Part shown: positions 1-10,834 of the stretch, one piece after another
Position numbering within the stretch: position 1 is the stretch's first letter
Layout: each line of letters starts with the position of its first letter
NCBI GenBank assembly: GCA_964036315.1
Contig: OZ038495.1
Span: 27,967,766 to 28,031,765 of the forward strand
Direction of reading: 5' to 3'
Source of the DNA: Acanthosepion esculentum
Lineage: Eukaryota > Mollusca > Cephalopoda > Sepiida > Sepiidae
Length of the DNA stretch: 64,000 nucleotides
The notes under the pieces: model-generated
What the model was told of the DNA's origin: nothing
Databases searched by the model: none
Seen by the model: only the letters and a program-made list of their open reading frames with translations
Program-made: the position numbers and the translations under genes

Positions 1-725
1 CAGCGTCTACTGTTTACAAGTTTGTTTTTATAAAATCCATATTTTAATACAACTTCTTAAATAAATGAAATCGAGATGAAACATACAGAATTTATTTTCA
101 AAATGTGATAAGATATTATATAATGGCGAAATCATTGAGAGAATTACACACTATATACTATTATTATTATTTCTCCCATTTAAAGATTAACTTATCTTAT
201 CGTAAAATGTCATGCACAAAACTGATGGCGAGAGAAATGCATAGCGTTCGAATATTGTGACATAAAGCAAGAAAGACGTAGGTAATAATCGGATTTATAT
301 AAGAGAAAATGAAAATATTTTATCTCAGAGGTTGAACAAGCAACTCCCAGTTGAAACTGCCTTTGTTGTCATTCTAATATTCATTGAACTATCAATTACC
401 ATTGCTACTTACAGAGTGTTAAATGATTTCACTGTATTTACTGGATAATTTTCCCCTGGGGTAAAGAGCATAAATAGAACAGTCCTTTGTTGTTTTCTCC
501 TCACTGAGACCCGATATGTTAGGATATCGAAAACTAATTGTATTCAATAAAAATAATTATTACCAAAGACACAAGTTTCAACATCTTAGAATAACCTGAA
601 AACAACAGGAAGAGCAGAAAAGGAATTTTCTTACAAGAGACATTTTTCATAACATTCTTAATACAAATTGTTATTATCACGTTATATGTATTCTTAAGTA
701 GAAAATCAATTATTTCAAACAATGA
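1..725. other. AT-rich intergenic DNA, no gene recognised
   Basis: No conserved protein, RNA gene or repeat was recognised. The only open frame (62 codons on the minus strand near 534-722) is short, AT-driven and has no recognisable motif. Confidence 0.6.
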
Positions 726-1312
726 ATAATATGTCTATATCTACGAGATGAGGTATTATGATATATCTATGAGATGAGGTATTATGATATATCTACGAGA
801 TCAGGTATTATGATATATCTACGAAATGAAGTATTATGATATGTCTACGAGATGAGGTATTAGTATATATCTACGAGATGAGGTATTACGATATATCTAC
901 GAGATGAGGTATTACGATATGTCTACGAGATGAGGTATTACGATATATTTACGAGATGAGGTATTACGATATGTCTACGAGATGAGGTATTACGATATAT
1001 TTACGAGATGAGGTATTATGACGTATCTACGAGATGAGGTATTATGATATATCTACGAGATGAGGTATTATGATATCTCTACGAGATGAGGTATTAGGAT
1101 ATGTCTACGAGATGAGGTATTATGATATATCTAAAAATGAGGTATGACGATATGTCTACGAGATGAGGTATTAGGATATATCTACGAGGTGAGGTATTAT
1201 GACATATCTATGAGATGAGGTCTTATGACATATCTACGAGATGAGGTATTATGATATATCTACGAGATGAGGTATTATGACATATCTACGAGATGAGGTA
1301 TTATGATTACTT
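726..1312 (+). repeat. 26-bp minisatellite, about 22 copies
   Basis: The unit reads approximately CTACGAGATGAGGTATTA followed by TGATATAT and repeats every 26 bp with point variants (TATTACG, TATTAGG, ATATGT). The array runs directly into a SINE arm at about 1293. The unit closely matches the outer end of the dispersed foldback SINE (CTGAGATGAGGTATTATG, for example at 16014 and 34105), so the array probably expanded from that end. Confidence 0.9.
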
Positions 1313-1432
1313 GCATTATTTACATTATTGTACCTTAAGGTATTCTTCAAGTGATCTTATTTCGAACGGAACCCTTTATTTTGTCCAGCGGGGTAGGACA
1401 CATAGCCCAGTGGCTAAAGGCGATGGTAATTT
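1293..1432. mobile_element. Foldback tRNA-SINE relic, internally deleted
   Basis: Starts with GAGATGAGGTATTATGATTA, then CATTATTTACATTATT, a shortened body with AACCCTTTATTTTG, and finally GGACACATAGCCCAGTGG, which is the A-box region of the SINE head in the opposite orientation. This is the same family as 34092-34660 with most of one arm lost. Confidence 0.7.
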
Positions 1433-1433
1433 G

Positions 1434-1519
1434 TTAATGTCTTCCGCAGTGGAAGTTAAAATATATATTTCACATATTATAGCAACAACTAGAGAAATAT
1501 GCGTGCTAAATAGAAATAT

Positions 1520-1520
<1 letters not shown>
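1434..1520 (+). repeat. ~90-bp duplicated segment, copy 1
   Basis: AATGTCTTCCGCAGTGGAAG through AACTAGAGAAATATGCGTGC matches 2435-2523 with only a few changes. Both copies abut a microsatellite: (AG)n follows this one and (TA)n precedes the other. The function is unknown. Confidence 0.8.

Positions 1521-1577
<57 letters not shown>
1521..1577 (+). repeat. (AG)n microsatellite
   Basis: About 28 AG dinucleotides without interruption. The glutamate/arginine open frame across it is an artefact of the repeat. Confidence 0.97.
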
Positions 1578-1579
<2 letters not shown>

Positions 1580-1854
1580 GAAGCGGAGATAAAAAGAATT
1601 GTGGACGTAAATAATTAATTTAAATCCTCATGAAACAATATTGTATGAAAATAAACGGGGAAAATGAAAATTCCGTATCACTGACTTGCAAAGAAACACT
1701 TGAGAAATTGCACTTGAAATTTTGCAAAACATTTCTGAGGATTTCAAGGCTGTTTTCGTCACAGAATGCACACGGGCCAACAGACAAGCTTATTTAAATA
1801 TTATACGGTAGTTCTGACGTAAGTAACGAAGTTTTAAGGAAAATGGAATATATG

Positions 1855-2262
1855 ATGACTTGCATTATTTACATTATTCGGACTGTTATCCTCATCTTCA
1901 TTGCCATATTTACAACTTTCCGGCCGTTGCACGCTCCGGCTTTCTTCAGGTGATTGGAATTTTGAATCTGGTATTGAACTCACAACTTTTTGGGGGGCTA
2001 GTCAGTGGACCCAAAAAGAGATTTGTGTTCAATACCAGGCCACAGCAGTGGTAAACCAAAACTTGGAGAGTTGAGTTAAAGGGAAATAACTGGAAGAGAC
2101 ATGGCAGGTGGTGGACGAAATAAAAGCATAGATTCGAAATTTCAATCATCTGAAGAAGGCCGGAGCGTTCCACGGCCAAAAGAATGTGGCAATGAAGAAG
2201 AGGATAACATTCCGAATGACGTAAATAATGCAAGTGAAAATGTAAGTAAAAAGGAAACCTAT
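1855..2262. mobile_element. Foldback SINE with shortened centre
   Basis: The left arm (CATTATTCGGACTGTTATCC, CGGCCGTTGCACGCTCCGGC) is followed by an inverted right arm (CATCTGAAGAAGGCCGGAGC, then GAGGATAACATTCCGAATGA). The tRNA-like head between them is reduced to about 60 bp around GTATTGAACTC and GTTCAATACC, which are two opposed B boxes. Sequence and order match the 34092-34660 element, so the copy is internally deleted. Confidence 0.8.
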
Positions 2263-2349
2263 ACGTAGTATCAGACATTTGTATTTCCTACGGTCTATAA
2301 TTTCGAAATGGGGCTCGGATAATGTTTCATTACTCACAAATAGATACAT

Positions 2350-2351
<2 letters not shown>

Positions 2352-2426
<75 letters not shown>
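2352..2426 (+). repeat. (TA)n microsatellite
   Basis: About 37 uninterrupted TA units lie between SINE-derived sequences. Confidence 0.97.
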
Positions 2427-2428
<2 letters not shown>

Positions 2429-2434
2429 CCTTTA

Positions 2435-2523
2435 ATGTCTTCTGTATTGGAAGTTAAAATATATATTTCACATATTATACCAACAACTAGAGAAAGATCC
2501 GTGCTAATTAGAAATATAAAAAG
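2435..2523 (+). repeat. ~90-bp duplicated segment, copy 2
   Basis: Nearly the same sequence as 1434-1520 (AATGTCTTCTGTATTGGAAG onward). It leads into the next SINE arm, so the duplication probably includes the SINE junction. Confidence 0.8.
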
Positions 2524-2524
2524 A

Positions 2525-2716
2525 CGTATTATGATTACTTGCATTATTAATTATATCATTCGGACTGTTATCCTCATCTTCATTGCCCTATTCACAAGGT
2601 TTCGGCCGTTGCACGCTCCGGCCTTCTTTAGGTGATTGAAATTTCGAACCAAACCCTTTATTTCGTCCACCGGGATAGATTGTTCTACTGTTACAAGGAC
2701 CTCAAGGACACATGGC
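2525..2716 (-). mobile_element. tRNA-SINE arm (single, tail-first)
   Basis: GTATTATGATTACTTGCATT, TTCGGACTGTTATCCTCATC, TTTCGGCCGTTGCACGCTCC and AACCCTTTATTTCG are followed by a deletion and then CCTCAAGGACACATGG, the palindromic head junction. The SINE body therefore reads on the minus strand. No second arm follows. Confidence 0.75.
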
Positions 2717-3205
2717 TTTCTCCTTGCAAACCTTTTTTGCTACTCTTACGATTGTCAGTCTAACATCTGGTCAGTTTAAATAGGTTATAAACTGTGAATG
2801 TATCGAAGATAAGATAACGATGGTTCGGGTATCAGAAAAAGGCCAACACAAAACACTACAAGGCTATGGTATAGGGCGTTATTGGTTGCCTGGACAGTTT
2901 TGACTTGCAGGAAGGAACATTAATCTCAGTCAAGAACCTGATGTGTGTATGTGCTCAGTCACCAGAAATCACACCAACAGTCTATTGCATATGACGATTT
3001 CGTAATGGCAGGCCTTGAATGCCTGACAAGGCATATAAAAAAGACATATTGGAAGTGATGTTCAAAGTCAACTACAACCACACTGAGATGATTTGATATG
3101 CCACATATGAAACAAGAAATGCAGATCGATGGCTGGCTTATGGGCCGCTGTCATTCACACAAAAAATGAATGTAGTGTTGTCGGGCGGGGGAGTTAACTG
3201 ATTAA
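2717..3205. other. Unassigned intergenic DNA
   Basis: Mixed-composition sequence. No recognisable coding or repeat signature was found. Confidence 0.5.
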
Positions 3206-3465
3206 CTGGACATGTCAGTGATGGTCATACTCGCTTATGTATGTCTGTGTGTGCATGCCTGTATGTTTTCGTGTGTGTGCGCCTGTATGTCTGTGAGTAT
3301 TCCTTTATGTCTGTGTGCGTTTGTCTGTCTGTATGTGTGTATGTGTGTGTCTGTATGTACGTCTGTGTCTATATGTATGTTTCTGCGTCTGCGTCTGTAT
3401 GTGTGTGCGTCTTCATATATATGTGTATGTTTCTGCGTCTGTATGTATGCGTATATGTATACGAG

Positions 3466-3498
<33 letters not shown>

Positions 3499-3505
3499 TT
3501 CGACT
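3206..3505 (+). repeat. Degenerate GT-rich repeat with short (TA)n end
   Basis: An irregular GTATGTCTGTGTGTG-type array ends in a TA run at 3461-3488. Overlapping cysteine/valine-rich frames occur in all three frames and are repeat artefacts. Confidence 0.9.
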
Positions 3506-4015
3506 GATATTATTGAATCAGAGCTGTGTCATCCTTATCTGTCTCTGATTTTCTTTCACCTTCTTACTCTTCTTTCATTTTTTTCTTCTACAACCCGTTT
3601 TCCTTCTCCCTCTTTACATTCTTTAATTTGTCCTTAATCTTATCAACAAAGAGTAAGCATGACTGCAAAATGATATTTAATGTATATTTTATTATTTACA
3701 CTTTGAATAGAGTAAATAATGATTTCGCCCCAGAAATTTAGATGAAAATATTTTTCTTGTTTACTACAAATGAATTTTATAAGATCACATTTTTGTTAAA
3801 TGAAGAAGAGACATTCTTGACGTGATGGAAAGAAAACAAAAACAATTCCAAGACACGGAACAGAATATGGGACACTATCCCCAGAAAAAAGAATGACAAT
3901 CACAAAGCAGATATACGTAAAAGGATAGAATAGGACAAGACATGTTCATCAACAGGATGCTTAAAATCCAAAGAAGAAACACTGTTATTAGAGAAAGAAT
4001 AATACTTCAGAAATA
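3506..4015. other. Unassigned intergenic DNA
   Basis: A pyrimidine-rich stretch (3540-3650) is followed by A-rich sequence. No gene was recognised. Confidence 0.5.
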
Positions 4016-4440
4016 TCAGGTCATCCCATAAGTTCTGTCCGAATTTTGAATAAAGAAAACAAGTGACCAAATGTTACATTTAATTACAGATTCAATCAAC
4101 AATGTATTTTCCCTGATTATCTATGATTCCTTCCATCTATTAACAAGCTTACTAATTCCATTACTGTAAATTCCTTTTGGCTTTGATTCGAAGAACTCAC
4201 AAATGTCAGTTTTAACCTCTTCCTGTGTTACAAAAGCTGTTTCTTCCAAATGATTCTGTAAGCTATGAAACAAATGGTAGTCTGAAGGAACCAAGTTCTT
4301 CGATCTTTTGCGACGTGATTCTTGCTGTTTGCTGTTTGAAATCGACAACAGTGGTGATATACAGAAATACCTAAGGAGTTCAATCTTCGTAGCCTGTCTA
4401 AGAAGCCAGGCGCAAAAGAATGAACTCCATCGGACAATCA
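4016..4440 (-). pseudogene. Mariner transposase C-terminus, truncated
   Basis: The minus-strand frame from about 4348 to 4121 reads LVPSDYHLFHSLQNHLEE, then EEVKTDICEFFESKP, GIYSNGISKL and VNRW. This is the end of a mariner-family DDE transposase: the SDYHLF motif carries the third catalytic Asp, and GI.KL..RW is the usual C-terminus. The likely 3' TIR lies at about 4016-4042 (CAGGTCATCCCATAAGTTC). Upstream coding sequence near 4380-4440 is frameshifted. The helix-turn-helix half and the other TIR are gone; the relic stops just before the 4505 satellite. It cannot encode an active transposase. The mariner assignment rests on motifs; the subfamily is not determined. Confidence 0.85.
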
Positions 4441-4504
4441 GCCTAATGAGCCATATAACAAAATGATCTAATGGAATAACCTGTCACCTCCATGAGTGAC
4501 TACA

Positions 4505-5675
4505 CTATAGGCAGTAACTGCATATAAGTGTCTGTAAGCTGCGACCTGTTCCAGATGGACAGTCGAACTCTCTGCCTCTGTGCAGAGATGAACCCGGACG
4601 AGACTCCGCCGAAGGGTAGAGTCTCGTTCGGGGAGGTAGACTGACTCTGAACCCGTTTTACGGGTTCAAATGGGGAATATTTTTGGCCGAGCCTACGGGC
4701 TTGGAAAACCCACGTTAAACCCGGACTTGTGCCACATGCAACCCACGTGGTGGGTAGCTAGGTATCCTGGAAGTCGAACTCTCTGCCTTCGGGCAGAGAG
4801 GAACCCGGCCGAGGCTCCGCCGAAGGGCAGAGTCTCGTTCGGGGAGGTAGACTGACCCTGAACCCGTTTATACGCGTTCGAAAGGGAATATTTTTGGCCG
4901 AGCCTACGGGCTCAGAGAGACCCCGCTAAACCCGGCCTTGTGCCACACGCAACCCTCGTGGGGGTAGCTAAATATACTAGCTGGGATCTGTTCCAGCTAG
5001 ACAGTCGAACTCCCTGCATCCCGGCAGAGAGATACCCAGAAGAGGCTCCGCCGAAGGGCAGAGTCTCGTTCTGGGAGGTAGACTGACACTGAACCCGTTC
5101 ATACGGGTTCAAATGAGAATATTTTTGGCCGAGACTACGGGCTCGGAAAGCTCCCGGTAAACCCGGACTTGTGTCACATGTAACCCTCACGGGGGTGGCT
5201 AAATATACTAGCTGGGATCTTTTCCAGCTATACGGTCGGACTCTCTGCCTCTGAGCAGAGTGGAACCCGGATGAGGCTCAGCCGAAAAGCAGAGTCTCGT
5301 TCCGGGAGGTTGACCAACCCGATCCAGTTATGCGGGTCTACGGGCATATTCTGGCCGAGCCTACGGGTTCAGAGAACCCACGTTAAACCATGCCTTGTGC
5401 CAAATGCAACCCTCGTGGGGCGGGCTAAATATACTAGTTGGGATCTATTCCAGCTGTGCTGGTCAAACTCTCTGCCTCCGGACAGAGAGGATCCCCAAAC
5501 AAGGCTATGTCGAAAGGTAGAGTCTCGTGAAACAGCTACCCGACCCCGTTTTATACAGAATCTACGGGGAATTTTTGGCCTAGCCTACAGGCTCGGATAG
5601 CCCACATTAAATCCGGCCCTGTGCCACATCTGATCGTGTGGGGCAGTTAGTAAATATACTAGCTGCGATCTGTTG
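4505..5675 (+). repeat. ~230-bp hairpin-rich satellite, 5 copies
   Basis: Five head-to-tail monomers are anchored by the CGAACTCTCTGCC box at about 4564, 4775, 5006, 5237 and 5464. Spacings are 211, 231, 231 and 227 bp; the first monomer junction is short. The array is clearly GC-richer than its surroundings. Each monomer holds several short inverted repeats: CTAGCTGG/CCAGCTAG, CTCTGC/GCAGAG, GAGACTC/GAGTCTC, AACCCG/CGGGTT and GAGCC/GGCTC. Open frames cross it on both strands but change frame between copies, so protein coding is unlikely. Confidence 0.9.
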
Positions 5676-5854
5676 AGTACGAGTCAGACTTACGTGAGAA
5701 CTACCGACCTTCCAATAGCAGCACTCACTACTGGACTGACTTGCGACGACCTTGTGCATACCTTTATTCTTGTTGTACTGGATATTACAATAAACCTTTA
5801 CTTATTTATCCACCGTCGTTTTCAAGTATATATTCCTATTAGCACGGAATATAA
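5676..5854 (+). other. Linker with polyadenylation-like end
   Basis: Follows the satellite without a gap. TATTACAATAAACCTTTACT at about 5789 resembles the polyadenylation region of an LTR or UTR. It may be the tail of the element that carries the satellite, but no partner LTR is visible. Confidence 0.3.
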
Positions 5855-7195
5855 CACAAAACATATCCGAATTCTGATGAATAGACCGCGCAGCAAAATC
5901 AGGCCGGAAATAAGACAGAAACATTGCGGTTCAAAGACACTGACAAGGAACGCGATATTTTTTCTCAGAATTCTATCAGAAAGAGAAATACAAATGCAGA
6001 AGGACGTATACCTGTATTTTATATATAAAGTCAGCCACGAAGGTCTGTTCTAACTGTTCAGAAATCTGGACATATTTGGGAAGGATTTTAAAATAAAGAA
6101 CCTCTACTGGCAGCAACCCTCTTCTCCCTCCAGCTATGGGTAAATAGGAGGAGAGACCGACTTCGATAAACCGGGATGGCAACTGGTCTACCGCAGAGAG
6201 AAATGACAACCTACTGCGGGAAAAAAAATCTGCCCCGTTAGTCATGTATCGAAAGATACGTGATCGCCGATGCGTGTATCACGCATGGCACTTAACTGAC
6301 TGACTGGCAGCAAAGCGCCTACATACGGGTAGAAAAAGAGTTCAGCAGAAAACCAAAAATAGAAAAGCGGTGTAAGACAAGGAGGTGTCGTCTCACCGGA
6401 CTTATTCAATCTATACAGCGAGGCGATTCTGGGAGAATTACAAGTCCTACCTTGATTCATTATAGACGGCCACAATTTCAACATAAAATATGCAGATGGC
6501 AGTAACAGACACGGAAAGAAAACTACAAAAACTCCTACAGAAGGTAGTGAAGGGAAGAAAGGATTAAATATCAACTGCAGAAAGACGAAATGCATTGTCC
6601 TTACCCAAAGTGCAGATTGCAAATCGGAGATATCAAAATCAAATAAATATAAAAATAATTACATATCTTAACAGAGGACGGAAAGTGCGACACTGAAATC
6701 CGTAGACCCATTACGATAGTAAAAGATGCATTCCAAAAGCTAACTAGAGTATTAAGAAATGGGAAATCTTCGCTGAAAACAAGGACAAGAATACTAAACT
6801 CTTACGTGATACATGTCTTCCTGTAAGACAGTGTGCTGGACAATCTCTTCTAAGATGGAGATTTGAAGCATCAGAAATATGGTTCTACAGAAGGAAGCTG
6901 AGGATGCCATGTGAGCAACGAAAAGGTTTTAGAGAAAATGAAAACAAAAAGAATCAGGAAGAGACAGTTGAAATTTCTACGGCACATGAGGAAAGTGTGC
7001 TTGGAAAATCTGATACTAAGAGGCTAGATTGAACGACCAAGGAAAACAACGCATAACATACTTAGTGAGTAAATGGATTTTGGAACAGGATTTACAGAAA
7101 ATAAAGACAAAATTTATTAAGATCTACAACGACAGGAAATTGTGGCGAACGCTGGTCACCCACGTCTTGAGGGGACACGGCACAAAGAAAGATTC
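5855..7195 (+). pseudogene. LINE reverse transcriptase relic (RTE-like)
   Basis: A non-LTR retrotransposon RT is readable in pieces. 5866-6053 gives IRILMNRPRSKIRPEIRQ and LSEREIQMQKDVYL. About 6372 gives GVRQGGVVSPDLFNLYSEAI, the RT fingers/palm block. 6480-6510 gives FNIKYADG, where the YADD catalytic box is altered. 6570-6610 gives LNINCRKTKCIVL. About 6680-6720 gives LTEDGKCDTEIRRPI. 6870-6900 gives EIWFYRRKLRMP. The C-terminal end at 7029-7196 includes GKQRITYLVSKWILEQDL and LWRTLVTHVLRGHGT. Frames shift several times and stops interrupt. A 186-bp insertion lies at 6117-6302. The endonuclease domain is missing. The same family occurs on the minus strand at 22255-25530. Clade naming is from memory of family motifs. 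Confidence 0.85.
6106..6313 (+). mobile_element. 186-bp nested SINE-like insertion with 11-bp TSD
   Basis: ACTGGCAGCAA occurs at 6106-6116 and again at 6303-6313, interrupting the LINE reading frame (KNLYWQQ... resumes at AAGCGCC). The insert (6117-6302) ends in a CTGA/ACTG tetranucleotide tail (TTAACTGACTG) and contains hairpins: CCGCAG/CTGCGG, GTATC/GATAC and ATGCGTG/CACGCAT. No clear A or B box was seen. The target-site duplication (TSD) and tandem tail point to target-primed retroposition. The family is not recognised. Confidence 0.75.
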
Positions 7196-7199
7196 ATTT

Positions 7200-7880
7200 G
7201 TTGTAGTCGAATGATTTTTCTTTAATTTTTACCAGCTGTTTTGTTATAATCAAAATCATTTTCAGAACTAACAGTTTATTTAATACATGTGCAGATTTTT
7301 CTATGGAATACAAGGCAGTCGAAATTTGACATCTGTGTAACCTGTAAAGTGAAATCTTTATTTGAGTCTGATAATACTTGTAACGATTGCATACGAAAAA
7401 GCATCCTTTCAAAACGTATTTTCTGTCTTTTATGAGAATTTAACAGTTTACTCTTTTTGTGTGGATGGTTATGATTTTATTCCAAGTTCATACCTAGGAC
7501 AGTTTTTATTCGTGGTGAGTAAGAAAACTTTGCTAATATGTAGGTACCTCCAAAGAAAATACCCCAAATATTAAAAAAAAAAAAATTATCGTCTAGTTTT
7601 TTATTAAAAAAGACCAAAATCTTTATTAAAAATAAGATCAAATATATCTTTATTTTATTATTAAATTATATTTCTTTATAATTTTAAAGAACCTTCGAAA
7701 TTTGTTAAAAATTTGTTTTTATTGCGTTAGTATAGGAATGTTTAGCGTCTTTTTGATGTGAAAAACACATTGATTTGAAAAAATAGTCGGATTTTAATGA
7801 AACTCCGAAAGATTTATTCACAAATGAAAATATTTTAAAAATGCTTCTTTAGAAAATTTTTACATCTGTTACTCATCACG
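7200..7880. other. AT-rich intergenic DNA
   Basis: A/T runs only, including a 13-A run near 7575. No gene was recognised. It may extend the old repeat starting at about 7940. Confidence 0.5.
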
Positions 7881-7905
7881 TAGTAGTAGTAGTAGCAGCA
7901 GCAGC

Positions 7906-7939
<34 letters not shown>
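7881..7939 (+). repeat. (AGT/AGC)n trinucleotide repeat
   Basis: TAGTAGTAGT...AGCAGCAGC...TAGTAG, about 20 trinucleotides with a GCA core. Confidence 0.97.
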
Positions 7940-8620
7940 TTTATTTAGAAAAACTTTTAATTGCTTTTATGAAGAAGATTATGGAGACTCTTTTGAAATG
8001 GATTTTTCGATGAATAATAATTTTTTTTTTTTTACACGAGAATGTTCATTTTGTTAAGATTTTAATTAAAAATTATAAAGTTTTAAATCTTAAAATCCTG
8101 TATTAATTTATACCGGTTACGTGATATTATTATTAAGTAAAATCTATATTTACTAATGGTAAATAGAAAAGCTTACAATTCAGTGACTCCCAGTATTTTA
8201 AAGTGAACTTTCAAATTTTTTCTTAAATACAGGCGTCTCTATTATCAGACGTCTACAATTATCAGAAAATAAGTGCGATAACTACAGTAAATTTAAAGCC
8301 AAGGTACTTAAAATTCAATAAAATATTAGATTCAGAATATTTTAATTTTCTAAGATCACTGGGTAATAAAAATATAAGAGGCACTTACGTCATATTCAAG
8401 TAAAATTATATTTTAGCGATTTAGAAAAGAATTATTCTAATTTAAAATCTTTTTTAAATACAGCAATGTTTTTCGATTAGAGAAAATATTAAATTTAATC
8501 TGAACTTGAAATTAAAACTAAAAAACATCAAGAAAGATTTTTCATTTTTAAAAATACATTTTAATCTTTAGGTATCACTTTTTTTATGACGGTACCTGCT
8601 AATATGATAATGCTATCTGA
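7940..8620 (+). repeat. Old AT-rich dispersed repeat, copy 1
   Basis: Collinear blocks match 26010-26930: TTATAAAGTTTTAAATCTT, CTGTATTAATTTATACCGGT, GATAACTACAGTAAATTTAA, and TTTCATTTTTAAAAATACAT followed by a GGTATCA block. The copies differ by many substitutions and indels. No coding capacity is visible. It may be an old large transposon or a segmental duplication. Confidence 0.75.
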
Positions 8621-10621
8621 ACCTTTTCTTCCATCTTTTTCTCGTTAGCGAAACAAAAAGAATGAACCTATTTTTCAGACGTACTTCAATTATCTGTCTT
8701 CGTTGATAGCCATATCCCTTTACAGAAAGATTTTAAAATTTAATATGATCATAAAACAGCAGATTGTTCATAATCATCTCCTTTGTGGTAGGCATTAAAA
8801 TAACCAAGACGCAAGGGAAGTTTAACAAATCACCCACTTAACAAGTGGCTCTGTAATCAGCTGTATATTATTGAAAAATGTACCCCCATCCAGTTGACGT
8901 ATATTCCAATGATAACACCTTTCACATTTTCATTATATTATGATAAACATGAACCAACTAAGGAGAAATAAACCTCATGCATTTCTATCAGTGTACTCTA
9001 ACGGTCTCCGTCAATTCTTCGCCGAATATTTAAATGTTTCAATCTTTTCGTAAGGGCCAACGACTAAGATCATGAACCTAAACCTTTATTGATCGAACTC
9101 TTAATATCTTTATTTCTATTTTAGTTCGTTTAGTGTTCTGTTTTCACCTGACGTCAGTGGTACTTGCTGGTTTCACCATTATCCTTACTGCATTATGATC
9201 GTTTTCGAAAAGGAATTGCAAAATTGAAAAGCTCCCTGGGAAAAACTAATTTTAATTCGATTAAAATATTATGTCTGCCTCTATGCAAATATAACTAGAC
9301 AATTTATCAATTATCTTCATAAAATCATTGTTCCTTGATTCAACGAAGAAATGCGTTCGAGTTGTCTTACTTTTATCCTAATTGGAGAAATGAATTGCCT
9401 GTAAAAGTTATAATTGCTTTCCAAATAATTACCAATAAAAGACAAGATAATAAAAGGGCAGGACACCGTTTTCATCTTTAATTGATTCAGTTTAAGTAAA
9501 TCCATTTTTGCAATATGGCAGCAAGCATTGTCATTGGATCAAATCAAATTGCAAAAGGAATATATTTATAAACATTAATTGTTGGGTGATTTTGGCAAGG
9601 TGAAATATATAAAGTTATATTTGTTCCATCAAATGTTCGCGATAAACTTTCAGGTAAAATAGCCCCCATTTCAATTGATGATTGGGCTTTATCCACATTC
9701 AACCTGTGAGATCTTCGTTTGTTATTATGCAACGCTTTCTTCTTCAGTAATGATATAATGCAAAACAGTAGATGTCATAATGTCGATTAATGTAAGTCTC
9801 CATACGCCACAAGTGTTTATTATTCCACATTTAATTCAAATGGAAGCCATTAAGCCTTTGTTTAAAAGTAACTCTTAATTGATTTTAAATGGTTTCAATT
9901 GATCCACTGAAGTTTTTCAAATACTCTGAGGTCTCTGGATAGATTTCTACCACAGTCATCATGTTTTCCTTATTGATTAATGGTTTGGCTAACATCGATT
10001 TCTTTAGAAATTTTTCATTTTCAATTTATTAAATACAAAGCTTGTTCGTTCATAATTGCTTTCATTTTATTTTGCTCTTGTTAATTCCATCTTCTTAATA
10101 GTTATTTCTGTTTTCATATATTTTTTATTTCTTTCAGAGAAGTTACTTCTTCCTTTCATTGTATTTGTCTTCATTTCCCCACTTGTAGCACAAAGCAACT
10201 TTATCAAAACAATAAACCCCTGATCATCGGATTTCCGATGGCAACAGAAACAAAAAATAAAGATGCACAAATGTGTTTAACAGAAATAAAAATCTGGATC
10301 ATACAAAACATCCACTCATGGACACCGTTCAATTCTAGTTACACCATCAGGAAAGACAGTAGTTTTATTCTACTATCACATATTTCTCTATAATTCACCT
10401 ACACTAATTCCTAACTTACAAGTAGCGTTATATATCTTTTTTGGATATCTATGGCATTAGTTTTTAAGCAGGATTGTTTAAAAAAAAATTCGGATATATT
10501 TCATCCCATTTTTCTATTTTTCCCTGAGAACAGTCGACAAAAAAGCTGTATATATTCCTTGGTAGTTCGTCTATTGATTTAATAGAGCAAGCTCAATCAT
10601 TTTTATTAAGCGATTCTGTCT
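8621..10621. other. Unassigned intergenic DNA
   Basis: About 2 kb without a recognisable gene or repeat. Two minus-strand open frames of 62 codons (9317-9505, 9544-9732) lie close together, but their translations show no family motif, so I do not call them genes. Confidence 0.5.
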
Positions 10622-10780
10622 ATATCTCTGAAATGAGGTATTATGATTACTTACATTATTCGGACTGTTATCCTCATCTTCACTGCCATATTCACAACGT
10701 TTCGGCCTTTGTACGTTCCGGCCTTCTGATTATTGGAATTTCGAGCCGAACCCTTTATTTCACGTGGCCATGTGTCACAC
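10622..10780 (-). mobile_element. tRNA-SINE arm, truncated
   Basis: TATCTCTGAAATGAGGTATT, TTCGGACTGTTATCCTCATC, AACGTTTCGGCC and AACCCTTTATTTCACGTGGC identify the tail and body of the foldback SINE family, reading on the minus strand. It ends in a (TA)n array where the head should be. Confidence 0.8.
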
Positions 10781-10782
10781 AC

Positions 10783-10783
<1 letters not shown>

Positions 10784-10832
<49 letters not shown>
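10784..10832 (+). repeat. (TA)n microsatellite
   Basis: About 24 TA units directly follow the truncated SINE arm. Confidence 0.97.

Positions 10833-10834
<2 letters not shown>

Noticed and set aside
3212..3637. 141-codon Cys/Val-rich frame
   Set aside because: Lies on a degenerate GT repeat, and overlapping frames are open in all three phases.
5864..5910. CTGATGA in the LINE at 5874
   Set aside because: Part of the conserved RT coding sequence (ILMNRPRSK); no GAAA box in range.
9317..9732. Two neighbouring minus-strand 62-codon frames as exons of one gene
   Set aside because: No recognisable protein motif, no convincing splice sites and AT-driven codon use.
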